Assembly (NCBI GenBank): GCA_037013685.1
Contig: CM072886.1
Location: 22,141,080 to 22,205,079, forward strand
Reading direction: 5' to 3'
DNA length: 64,000 nt
DNA from: Acridotheres tristis
Taxonomy: Eukaryota; Chordata; Aves; Passeriformes; Sturnidae
In this document: in pieces, positions 28,101-41,600 of the stretch
Numbering within the stretch: the first letter of the stretch is position 1
How the letters are laid out: each line of letters opens with the position of its first letter
The notes under the pieces: model-generated
Told to the model about the DNA's origin: nothing
Seen by the model: the letters and a program-made list of their open reading frames with translations, nothing else
Databases searched by the model: none
Made by a program: the position numbers and the translations under genes

Positions 28101-31100
28101 TGGATTTTCTTGTGTAAACCACTGTAAAGTGATTAAAAGTGATAAGCTCTTCAAAAGGCAGTGTCTTACCGTATTTGAATAGCTTACATACTAATTGGTT
28201 TTTAAACTGTGTGCCTGGCTCACCTGTGACTTTTTGTTCATCAGCATGTTTTGCTACAAGGTAGTGTGTCTTGTAATCTGCTCACTTTTTGGTTTTAGAG
28301 TATTCCCTTAGTACGTATTTTGATACTTTGCTATTTATGTTTTCAGTAACTTGATCAGCTTTTTGTGTTATAACAAAGTTCTTTAAAAGCTTCATATAAT
28401 ACTTGCTGGAAGAGAAGTTTACTTTTATCTGTCTCTGCAATAAAAATTTAAAGGAATTTCTGTAAATTATTTTAAGGTTTCTATGAAATTTAAAAATGAG
28501 ATCAGATTATTTCATTGCATTTGTCCTTTATAATGACATCTGTGCTTTTACCTTTGAATGTTTTGATTTTTAGGTATCAGTCTGTGGAACAATAACTTGC
28601 AAATATGCAACTGAAAAGGAATGAATTAACTGAGTGTTGGTTTACTTTTAAGATTTTGTTAAAGCAAAGTATGTAAATGGAAAAACAATTGGGAATTATC
28701 TCACATATGCAACATTAACTTCAGGCTTGTTTCTGGTAGTGATTTGTTTGAAGCTTTATGTAGAATAGTGTGTAAGTCTTCATAGAGGATGTTATTAGTG
28801 ATAAGAGGAAAACTTTCACCTTTAACAAGATTTTGTCTTCTATACAGCTTGCCCAGTTTAGGCAGCGGAAGGCACAAACTGATGGTCAAAATGGATCAAA
28901 GAAGCAGAAAAAGAAGAAGAAAACAGCAAACATCAAAGATGAAGAATCAATACAAGATGGGATTGAAACTGATCAATCTCGAGGTGATGAAATATCCACA
29001 TGCAGCAGTAGAAGGGGAGCAGCTGCCACTGCTGACTTTGCTATTAGCAGGACTTTGCATAGTGGAGAAATTATCAAACATACCCAGGCTTACACCATTG
29101 AGGTAAGTTTATCTCAGGCTATAAACAGTCACTTTTGGGGGTGAGTGGGCATAAAATAATCCATTCATTTTGAGAGTGGGAATAAAGGAATTGGATGAGA
29201 TTTTGCACACTATTTCCTTTCTTCTTCTGTCTGACTTAGTATGTCCAGAGAAGACACTTTCTACCTGCCTGCTGGTGTCATTTTTTTTATTGTAGTCAGT
29301 TCCCTGTAGAGTACGGAAAGTATGTTTGTACTGCTGTACTCCTTAAATGTGCATAAATTAGTTTTGTTTTATTAGAAGTTGCAAATTAAAGTGCATTTTT
29401 GATCTCTGCACTTATGGCTACACCAAAATGCAAAACTAAACATCTTTCTTGAATTCATGATATAATTTGAGTCGCTCAGATTTTAATGAGGACAAAGGAT
29501 GAATTTAGCAATCACTACTGAGAATTGGGTAGTTTAAGAGACTGATGAACAGTTACTTTACTCTTACTGTTTAATGAAATGTAATCCTAATTGCTATTGG
29601 CTGAAAGTACGTGCTCTGGGAAGTTTGGAAGATGCTGTGTGACATAAACTGGCAGTCCAGTTCAGTTCTGAGTGGGCATGAATTCATGTAATGTCATTAC
29701 GGAGAGAAGGCACAAGAAAGGCTGATATTATTATGATTATATATTATTTATGAAACTAGTGCATCTGAAATGACATGAGTTGCCTTCTGAGGAAGCATCA
29801 GCTCTGTGCAGATGAATACAGTAATTTTTGAGAGATGTGGAACAGATGAATGCTCTGCATTATAACTTGCCAGTCCTGTACTGGGATAGAACGTTTGTAA
29901 CCATTTTGGCTCCATTATTGAATTTCCAGTAACTGAGGACTAACTGAGAAATTACACATTTCGAAATGTTTTTGCATTTTTGTTTAAAAAACCCCAAACT
30001 TGTCATGGTGGACAGGCAGGCAGACTAAATCATACATGCAAATGAAAACTTGTAAAGTAATTGATTGATTTATTTTACAGTTTTAAGCCTATAATACACT
30101 AGATTATATATATCAATAATATATGTACATCAATATATATCAATACATCAATACACTACATATTTTGAACCTTGTAGCTTTAATATGTAGCTTTCAATTC
30201 TTAGAAAGCTCATGTCAGGGCTTCAAAACTGTAGTAATTCAATAAAACTATCTGTTCAACTCAGGTTTTCCTGGAGGAGGTAAGAAATTAGGCAACAGAA
30301 TAACTATTTTCATAGATGAAGATACGATTATTTTGCTTCCTAGGAAAATAAAAATATGTACTTTATGAAATGCATTGAGAGAGCACTGCTAGGGAAGAGA
30401 GGTGTTTAGAGACAGTCACTTAAACTGTTTTAATAATGCAATAGTCTACATAAATATGACAACTGTATGAATTTCCTTGATTAAATATATTTCGGAGATG
30501 GACTCTGCTAATGTATTTCCTTTGTTAGGGTAAGTATCTCTACTCAGTTGGAGAAACAGGGTGACAGTACAGAGTCATAGAATAACTTCATTTAAAAGGG
30601 ACCTTTGAGGTCATCTGTGATCCTGTGCTTAAAGCAGGTCTAATTAGATCAGGTTGGTCCTAGTGGCCTGTGTTGGCCCCTAAATGCATACAGTACAAGA
30701 CATAGATGATTTTAGAAATGGAAGGAATATCTGCACTGTAGTTGCTAAAGATGGTACACATGGATACATTCTTAAGATGGGGTGGGATTTTTCTGAGGTC
30801 TGTCTTACTCCCAGAGTAGCTTATCTTTTGTTTAAATAAATAAATAAATAAATATGGAGTTTCTGGTTTCTTGGGGGGAGGTGGTTTGTTTGTTTCTTTT
30901 TTTAAATGTAGCTGTAAAAGAATAAGCATTAGAGTTACGTAAATTTATAATTTGACTGTTGAATTACTTAGTGACTTTTAAACCAGTATTCACTTCCACA
31001 AAAAAAACCCACCCTGCTCCCAGCTGGGAGCCTGTAGCCTTCCTTACTTATATTACTTAAATAAATAATTAGTATTTTGTAGCTGGAAGGTAATTACTAA

Positions 31101-34100
31101 AATCTTTGCAGCATTAATAGAAGAAGAAAAACTCTGAAAGTCTTTTGGTGAATCTCATCACTTACTGGTTTTAGTCTTAAAAGTGCAATGATTTGGACAG
31201 AGAGCCTGTATTACAGTAATTGGATTGGAGCTTGCTGAGTTGAAATGGCAGCCAATGTAATAGGCAGTTTCAGGCTAATCTCTGCAGTGGAGAATTACAG
31301 CTTTGAGCTGTTTGCTTTTTCACCCAGCATTAAGTCGTTGTAGGTTGCTGTGTCAGAAGAGTGAGACAGGATTACTGGAAGCATTATGCAGGATCATTTT
31401 TCTAGCTAAACTTTGGTTTTATTTACTTGTTACATCTTTTACTGGAACTGATATTTAGAATTGTTCTTTCTATACCACAAAATACAGACTCAGAACATCT
31501 AACTATACTGCCTGTCTATCTAAAAATCTTGGCTGGCCTCCTCTGTGGTAGTTTTGTGGGTAGAAGTTTATCTCCCTGCAGTTCTTCTAGTATGATTTTA
31601 AGTCCCCAGTGGAATTAGCATGTCCAAATACAAGTAAAAAAGGGTTCTCTTACTCAATGTGAATGTCAGAAAGTGAAATAGTGGTATTCCTCTGGGAGCT
31701 TATTTCCCTTGTGAAGGCAGAGAGTTTCTTTTCAGAGAGGACAAAAGTGTTTAGTGTACAAAGAGGTTTTTTTGCAGTCAACCGTTTCCTCTTTTTTTTT
31801 TCCCCTTCTTTGTTCCTAAGGGTGGATTCCTCTATCCCCCTGTATTCTCTCCAGTTGCAGAAACTAATTGGAAGAACTCTGTAGGAACTGTCATTGTTTA
31901 GCCGTTACATTTTACCTTCCATCTGAATTTATTTGTAATCTCTAAGGTTTTCCATCCACTGTTGGAGTGAATTGGAAATTGGAACAATTTACAAGATATC
32001 TTAGAGAAATGCCAGTTGGTATTTATTGGTGAAAGTCTCTTGTTTCATATTGAATGCTTTTTGTCTTGTTTTCACAAAGAGAATATTTTTTGTCTTTATT
32101 CTCTTGCACCCTAATATATTTAGTTGTTGACATCCATAGTGTCCTTTTCCATATAGAAGTAAAAATAACCTAGACCACATTATAAAATGAACTGGAATCA
32201 ATTAAAATCTTGGGTTTAGGATTGCTTCTTTTTGTGACTTCTGCAACTAAAAATAGAAGAAAGCAAAAGTTGCTTCTAGGGTAAATAATTGCTGAGATGA
32301 CCTTTTCTGGGAAGTCTTGAAACGATGGTTTGGAGCATACTGCTTTGCAAGAATTTCCTAATACCAGGAAAGCAAAAGAAAAAGTGTCACAATAAAATTG
32401 TCCTTGAGTCACCTGGGTAGGAAAAGCTATTATACAAAGCTTCTTAGAAAAGAAAAGTTCAAAGTTCTGTGATGAAGAATACTGCTAATTGACTAAGGTT
32501 GGATTAGTAACCCGTTTTGTTTTTCAAGGGACAAATCCTTTTGGTAATAGTTTTAGAATAGCTTAACTGTTAACTGAAGTATTTGGTAAAGTTTATAGCT
32601 CTATGTTCATTGTTTCATTTTTATAAAGTATTCTAAATAAAGTATTTCTATAAGTGTTCTATAAAGTGTCTGAGATTTTGACAGACAAGGGTCAGCAAGT
32701 GATTAAGAAGGAGACACTGGGTAGGGCTCTTGAGAACTGATAAAGGAAAGTGAGAGAAATAAGAAAGTATGAGAGCAGTGTGGAGAAACAGAGAGAATGC
32801 CTCAGTGAGAAAAGGCATAAGTGGTGAATGTGGTAAGACATTCCTGTGATGGAAGCATGGAAGCAATGAGCAACTAAAGGCTTTGACTTGAAAAGAGCTG
32901 TTCTGGGATGTACAGTAAGGTGGGGGGATTGAAAAAAAATATGGATAAATCAAATGTAGTAAAAATTAGGCCAGTCACTTCAGATACTAGAGTGTCCATT
33001 GAAACATATTTTGAAATTGAAGAATTAAGAAAAGCAAATGTTTGGAAATAGTCTGTTCAATAGTAAAGTCAGTGCCACAAGGAAGGTGATAAATTCTGAG
33101 CAGTAGATGATTCTGATTGAAGCTAGTAGTTTTTTCCATTCACCATCGGGCCAGAAAATTGCCAGGATAACTTGCCAATTTTCTTCAATTCATAAGACAA
33201 CCTCTGGTATTATGCCTTCCTTTATCTCTGTAAATACTGATATATAACAGATTTACTGGCACAGATATTACCTGTATTGGAGAATGGTCTCTGCAATTAC
33301 AGGGTATTTCACTTTAGATTAATCATTTATAAAGCCATGCTACCAAAGAATAGAAACCTAATCGAATGCTTAGGTTACCACTGTTGATGGTGTTTTCTGA
33401 ATACCATTGGAGGTTTACACACTGCAGAGTTCAGCATCTCGATGCAGGTTAGATTCAGGTTTGGCAGGGTTTATCTCCACTAAAATGCATTCGGTTTAAA
33501 TTTGATCAGAGTTTCGGTTGTAAATTACCAGGGAATTTGAATTGAATGGTTTTGATGTTAGCAGCTAAGGAAGACATGATAAGGCAATACAAATGAATAG
33601 CCCTTCATTTTCAGACTGTTCTTGAAGTATTAAAGGCCCAGTATTAAGGTTCTGGATGACCTAAAGAGAGGGTTTTATGTCAGGAATATTCTGTTTACAT
33701 TCTCTTTTCCTCACTTCTAGTCACAGTCTCCTTAATTAGGCTTACTTGTGATCCTCTCTGAATTGCTAGAAACCCATCTAAAACTGGCCAAGTCAAAACA
33801 ACTTGGTTAAGAGTTAATCCAGCCTTTTGTAGTTACATTTTTGTTACAGTTTTCACTGAGGTCATAGAAAGGTCAATAGTTTCTTTCAAATAGAATTCTG
33901 TTCCATGAATATTCAACCTATACCATCATCCATTGTGTTTCAAGTAGTTTAGTACTGGATGTCAGTCCTTGCAAAATGTTTTATTGTCACCTAGAGAAGT
34001 TTTCCAAAGAAATATGAGAATCGCTATTCAGTTTTTGTGACCAGTTTTTTATATGGGCTCTTTTGTGAATCCTGGGATATTGTTGGATGTCCAGTGTCCA

Positions 34101-35571
34101 AGAACATGACTTTTGAGCAGTGCTTAACTGCATAGAGAAACAAATTACTCTAAAATAGGCCTGCTGTATTCCACAGGCTGATACTCCTTTTTTAGTATCA
34201 TCTTGAAGTATTTCCTCTTAAGTATATAGACAGAACTTTTTAAAATATTCTGAATAGTGTTATCATTAAAGGTGCCATCTTTGATGCAGAATTGATGGAG
34301 TTAGTTACCTATAAACAGTCTTTGAGATGTCTCTTCAATGTATTTTAACAATCAACTACATTTTCAGTGAAGAAAATACTAAATAAGTTGTTAAAGTATT
34401 TTGCCAGAAAAGAGTAACTGTTTGCAGCAAGAAAATGCTGTGGGACATAGTAAATAGAATGCATGCAAAACGATTGTGAGAGTATAACAAATAACTGTTC
34501 CAAATTCTGTGAAGCATTGAGAGAGCTGATAAATAGTCTTCTTGATATTATCCTGTCAAAAGATTTTGTGTTGCTAAGAGCATGTAGTAAGAATTTTTTG
34601 AAATTACTTTCTTTCAAACTGGACCACTATGGCTGAAATGAGCTATGTAAAACCTAATTACTTCTGTTGACCAAGGAAGAATTGAAGCATACAGAACAGG
34701 TGGCTTAATAATGGAAGAAACTAGATTTTGAAATGAAGCTGGTCAGGTCTTAGGGAGTAACATGGCTGCTTGGAGGGCAAGATGACTGCCTGTAAAATGT
34801 TGACTACTTGTTACAGATTCTGATAGCAAAAGAATAACATGAAGTCTTACAGTCTATGTGTGATCTCATAAGGTTTAATTCTCTTTAACTGTTTTTTAGC
34901 AGGGTTTGTATGATCCCCTTAGCACAGGAGACAGTGCATTTAACTGGAGTTCATTTGGCCAACTTTTTGTCCTTAAAATCTTAGAATCCCTTGGCAAAAA
35001 TACTTGGTTTTAACATGCAAAGAGCTATTCAGATCCAGGACTGAAGTTGACATTTTCAAAAGTTTATTTATGCTGCTAACAGATATTGTGCATGTAAACT
35101 GATGGAGCACTATGTGCTTTTGATAATTTTATAAAAAATATTTTAGGCTTTTTTTAAATTTTAAATCGATATTCAGAAAGGACCAGCAATATATTAACTT
35201 TTAAAAAATATATAATATCTGGCCAAATTGCCATAACAAAATTAGAGAATTATTTTCAATCAATTTCCTTTGAGAATTTATATTTTCTCACTCCAGCATA
35301 AGCTTCAACCTACAAACTCTTTGGCTTTTTCTATAATTATCTACAAGGTTTATCTAGCTTGAGTTTATCCAAGGATGTAAAAATTCATTTTCCATCTTCC
35401 TTATGAACAAGACACTGTTTTTATAATTCAAAAGCATTACAAGAAAAAACTATTGAAAAAGTCAGACTACTTGTTCCTGATTTTTGCACGTTGAAATGCC
35501 TGTATTTTATGCTGTATATAAAGATTAGAAGAGTTCTTATATCTAGCTATATATATATATCTAGCTACATA

Positions 35572-35607
<36 letters not shown>

Positions 35608-38600
35608 CACATTTATAGTAACTCTTCTGAGCTTTTATAGGAATACTTCTAATCATTCTTTATGAAGACTCCTGAGTTGGAGCAAACCATGAAAAATTTT
35701 AAGGAGATAACAACCATATGTTTGTTATCTGTGTTATGAAAAAATAATGTGGCGTTCTCTGATTTTATTTCTTCCAGAGGATTTTGTCCTAGACCAAGGA
35801 CATAGACTACAAACAAGATGTAATTTTTTTGTAAAAATGTCTATATACACAAATATTAATATAAATATAAATAATATGACTAAAATACATGTGTGAAAAT
35901 GAAATATTTTAAAATACTAATTTTGTATTCCATAGCAGAAACATTTTTGCCACCTAAGAGTTTTAAAACATAATTTTGATTTTTGTTTCAGTTCATGTCT
36001 GGTTTTTTGTGGTGCACCTGTTTTTATTTTTTAAAGTTATATGCACTGTATGAATTTTAACTTCCAAACAAATATTTTAAGGTAATGTTCTGCACTCTGT
36101 ACGTAAAACAATACCCTTTGTTTAGGTTAATTACATTCTGGAGCTGCATATTGGATTCAAAATATATAGAATCAATGTTGTTAGAATTGTAAAAACTACA
36201 GAACTTCACAAGGTCTTAGTGGTAGATTCCTTTAAAAACAATACAAAACAAAATAATTGACATTCCGAATTTTACCTAAGTTTACTGATGCAAAACATAC
36301 CAGGTTCCCTTAAAAATAAGCCTGACAAAATTCAATATAAAATTGAGACAGTGAGACAGTTAATGTGAGGGTGGCTAACATGTTAAGTGCGTTTTGGACA
36401 AGCTCTATGATAGGCACGTCATTTTTGCCAAAGTAGTTCTAACTCATGGTTACAATTCTCAAGTTTTCAAGTTTTTCTTTGAAATGCACTTATTCCAAGA
36501 TAGTGCACCTTCTATACATAATTTGCATATTTTCCCATGAACATTTTGATTCTCAAACTTAATACAGTTTATGTAGTTCATCAGGACACACTGTGTTTCA
36601 TTCAGGCATCTGCCATTGCACATTTATGCTCAGTTTGTTAAGACTTTGTTCCTTTAATTCCTCTGCTTTATTAGATCACCAGATTAGAGTCTTTGTCCAT
36701 TTATATTCCTTTGGTTTCCAAGGAAGCTGAAGGATGAGTGTTTGTTTTAAAATTCTAGTCAATATCAAAAGTCTTGCATGTATGAAAATGATGTTCTATA
36801 CAAGATTGTGTTCTCAAGCCAGCAAAGTTCCTAATTAGGTAAAATGGATATAGCAGAGACCAATTCTTTTCATGGTACTTCTTAGTTCTTTTTTAAAAAA
36901 CAAAAATAAATCCTAGAAAATTAAGTTCCATTTTGAAAATACTGTTTTGCACCTGTAGTTGTTTGAAGATTTTATCATGTAATTATAGTGTTTCTGTGAT
37001 GATAGTTCAAACTTACTTTACTAAAGCTGAGATTTCAAGCATATGAAGGTGACCGTTGCTGTACATATACTCTTATCAAATTCATGTACACCTTGGTGTT
37101 ATCAAATACTGTAAAATGGAAAATGTCTTGTTTTTTATTTTTAGAGTGCCATCATTGTAAATATTTTAATATTTTATTTTAGCCGGAAAGTGAAATTTCC
37201 ACCACAGTAGAAGATTACAGTTCTGAGGTAAGACTGAAGTAATGCTTTTCCTGGCTTTTCTTTCAACCTTTTCTGTGACATGTTTGCTGCAATGCTGTAC
37301 ATAGTTTTTCAAAAGGAGAAGGAAAAAAAGAGCAGATGTGATATTATGGACAAATCTGTTGCATGTTACTACTGTATGATCAATGTACCATTAAAACAAG
37401 CATTATGTCAACTCCATAATGGGATGGCTGCTATAACACATAATGCAGTATGTACATAAGCAATGTCATCCTTAAGGTCGTGTTAATGTTTTGTATTGCC
37501 ATGGGAGTAGTGGCTGTGCGTAATCTCCCCTAATTTTCTGTGAGAGACTATTTAACAAGTCAATTACATCTTAATGAATTTCAAAGCAGCCTCAGTGACT
37601 GGCTGTCAGTCTGCTGGTGGGAAATGATGAGTGATTGCCTGTGCATTGCTTGTTATTTGGCTGGCTTGTTTCCTTTCACGTATTAAGCTGACTGTATCTC
37701 AGCCCATGAATTTTAGTTGCCTTTGCCCTTCCAGTTCTCTCCTCCACGCTGCTGGTGGGGGAGTGAGTGACTGGAGGGGGGCTTAGCAGCTAGCCAGAGT
37801 CACCCACACATTGGCATCTACAGCTCATCTCTGTCATATTGAAGGGTGGTTGTGTGTGTGGCACTTGGGTCCTGTCAGAGAAAACAGTTATGTTTGTAAG
37901 GAGTAAACTACTTCATGCATAAATGTTGGTCAAGAATATCCCAGCAAGAAATAGTCATGGAACATCTGAATACAGTAAGAATTGGTTTTAGCATGAAAAT
38001 CTCATTTTCCATGTCTCAAAACAATCACTTTGTGTAGAGACAGTCTGGGTTTTATTTTGCAGTTCTTCGTGATAAACACTTTAAAACAAACACACCCAGA
38101 ATCTTAAGCTTGGAAACAAGTAAGAGGGGATGAAGTAAATCAAATGAATCTCATTGCTGTTTGCCATAAGAATGTAGTAGACATGCTTTTGAAGAAGTGC
38201 TGTGACTGTAGTGCACCTTTTTAGAGTATGCATCACCATGGTGTGTGATTACTTTTTAGTGGAATTTGCAGTATGTGAAGAATGAACCCTGTAAAACAGT
38301 TGACATTGATACTCATACATTTTGGCAAGGGAGACATGTTACATATATAATGAAATATGGATGAAATTCTGATCACTTCTGAGGTGGTAGGAAGCAGTGC
38401 TGGAGACTGATTACAAGAGCTGAAGAAAGCATGTCTTTGCACAGGGCAACAGGATACAGAAAACATTAGTATAATGCCCCATGGTAATTTTGGATGTGTT
38501 CTGATTTTAGTATTTTGGGCTTCAGTTTCAGTTGAATTCAAAGCTGTCATTTTACATGAAGTTTCGCATCTAAGCACTTCATTCTTGAAAGATTTCCACA

Positions 38601-41600
38601 GATAACCTGCAGAAGATATTAGGGAGCAATTTTTCAGATACGGAAGACATGGAAGAATTAGAACTGCAGTCTGAATATTCCTTTAAAAAATTACAGATTT
38701 CCTAAATAATGCAATGACAGTTGCATTACTAGGCAGTTCTTATTCCTGCAAAAAGACTTTTTACCTTGCTGAGAGTTATTTTCTAAGACATAAATAGGCA
38801 ACACAAAACTCATAAATAGTGGCATGTTACTGACTCTGGTGAAGAACAAGCTCAAGCAGTCAGATTTGTCATCTTTTCTAATAAACTCCTTTTAATTACA
38901 GTTCATTGCAATTAGTTTGTATCTGAAATGAGGAGACATCACATTTAGGAATGCAGATATTTTAGAAGCTGATTTTTCAGTATGTTTCATATCAGCTGTA
39001 ATGTTGCTTTTATTATTAAAAGCTCTGCTTCCATTCATGGACACACTGTAAATAAAATTAAGCCTTTTCAGTTGAAGAACATGAGAATAAATTACATTTT
39101 GTCTGTAGCAGCATAATTATTCAGATACATAAAATATTGAGCATAATTTTTTTTTCAAATACATTATTTCCTTTTCCGTATTTGAAGAGACATAGGCCTG
39201 TTGATCCATCTTTTTCCTTATAGATTAGAACATCTGTATTATTTTTAGATAATACAGTTAGATAGTTTTATAATATAGTTTTGCCAGAAATTAAGCTGGA
39301 TTGTGGTTGTCATGCTTCAAATTCAAATAGGTCGTAAAGAATTTTTTATGTTGTCATTGATAAATTAAATCAGATGGTGTTAATTCTTCAGCCCCTTCTC
39401 TTGAGGAATTGATAAAATTAAGTGATAAGGTATTTACCTCCTTAGGAAACTTATCAGACACAAAATTATAAGGCAATACACTTACCTAAGCAAAACTGAA
39501 GGTATGTTTATATAAGAATTCTTGTGTTGAAGGAAGTTTATTGTAAAGACAGTCTTTTGTTTGGTTTTGCTCAGCCACCTTTCTAATACCTACACTATCA
39601 AAGTAGTAGCTGATTGAAGACTGGGAAATCCCTCCTAAGACCACCTTGTCTTCTGGGACAAATTCCTCAATGTGAGCAACAATGACGCCTACCTGCATAG
39701 TCTTAAATTATAATGGTGATTAGCTATTTGAGGTTATGGTTTGAACTCAAAACTAAGGAAAGTTAGGCTTTTTCCAAGAGTTGGGATTTTATAATTGTTT
39801 AAGGTAAAGTTGCCCCCATACATTTCCTATATGCCTAAGTTTTATGGTATATCTGAAAAGCTGTTCCACCTGCGTTTTTTTTCTCTTCTTGACTCTTCGA
39901 TTTGCAAAGTATATCTCTGAAAAGGTGGTTAATATGAAGTTTAGAAAGTTGTATGTTTTTATAAATTTCAATTAAATTCTGTACCTCAATCTTAACTACT
40001 GCATAAAGAAACTTGTTGCTGTTCTGTTAGTACATAGAAAAATATATTAAGCCATGATATTTTAAAAAGTCATCAATGATTCTCTTTCAGGAGTTACTAA
40101 CCTTAGTTACAGGATTGTAACTATTTTCATCACAAACTGAAAATGTCTTCTGTTTATGGAGTATAAAGTCTCCCATGCAAAACCCCCAAAATATGCTGAA
40201 ATTCATTTTCCCAAATTGACCTAATTGTTAATTTTAGCTAAGTGTCATATACTCAGTTGAGACATAACTAGAAAATTGAGGAGAGGCTAAGAACATTGAC
40301 AAGCAGTGTTCAAGGTCTAAGTATTAATTCTTAGGAAGGAATCAGGTGTCCAAAGTGTACAAGAAAGGGTGGAGGGGGAAAGAAAACACGAGATAAATTT
40401 GTTAATCTGTTCCAGATACTTGTGTGTTTCTACTACCAAATCAAACAAATCTTGTAAACATAACAATATGCATTGGTTTATGCCGAGCATTGATTAATTA
40501 TTTATAGAGGAAAATCTCTGTAGTAATGGTACTAATGTTTTAGGTAGTTACACGTTATATATTACTACTATTTTTGAGATGTAATTTCAGGTCTTCCAAG
40601 GTCTAAGGAACATTAGATAGGGTACAGTGATTTCATAAATGTAATCCTGACCTCTGGTGGCATTTGTCATGAATCACTGCCTTAATTCAGTGGTGGAAGT
40701 TGGTTTTCCTTATGTTTCTCAGAAGGAAGATTCCTTTCATTTGCCTTAAGCATATGTATTAAGGTATGCAATAAAAATGGAACCTTTAATTTTAGCCAAT
40801 AGACTACAGATTGTATTTTACTTTATAATGCTAAATATTTTTTCTGTGAATTATTATGAAAATGCGAGGAAGAACAATCAGACAGAATGTCCTTTGAAAG
40901 ACTTCCAAAACCTTTACTTGTTTCATATAATTTGTTCACCAAAACTGTGACTATTGAGTAATGTATTGTAAAATTTAATCTATTTTTATTTTGTGATCGT
41001 TTACTCATGTAATTTTGTCCAGAGCTCTTGTTGCTTCTTGATTCCATTATGCTAAAATGATACGTGGTTTGATTCTTTCAATGTTTAATTGTTTCCTGGG
41101 ATATGTAACTAAGCACATCATAAGTTTTTAAGGCATAAGAATGTTTCAGTTTTAAAGGTGAACTGCAAAGCTTTTAAAGAAATAATAAGAATAATATTAA
41201 GAAATAATAAGAATCAATATTAAGAGTGTTTATAGACTTACAGAAGATCTCTAAATGTGTAAATCACGTAAGTCAAAATACAGGAATCCTGCAGGACTTG
41301 TTTAACCATCTACTAACACTCAAGTTGACATCTGAACTACCGAATTAATACCTTTCAGATGAGCAGAAAATTTATTTTAAATTAAGATATTTTGAAGCTA
41401 ATAACTCTTTACCAGCTGTCTGTCTACTCTTACACAGCAGAATTTGTCATGCCAGGAGTTGCCAGGTTGCTCCTAAGGCTTCTCTCAGTACAGCACCCTG
41501 CTGTGGATGTCTGGGTGGGGTTTTTTTCACATATTACAGTGCAATTTGTTGCCTTGTCATGTTTCCACTTGCACTTTGCCAGAAGACATAAGGCATTTGA

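Larger units (their letters stand above)
29103..37182 (+). other. AKAP9: Intron 2
   Basis: 8.1 kb of AT-rich DNA holding an ATCAATA-type tandem repeat (30105-30166), a short antisense CR1 fragment (30571-30680), an AAAT repeat (30833-30853) and an AT microsatellite (35541-35610). No further exon recognised. Confidence 0.6.
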
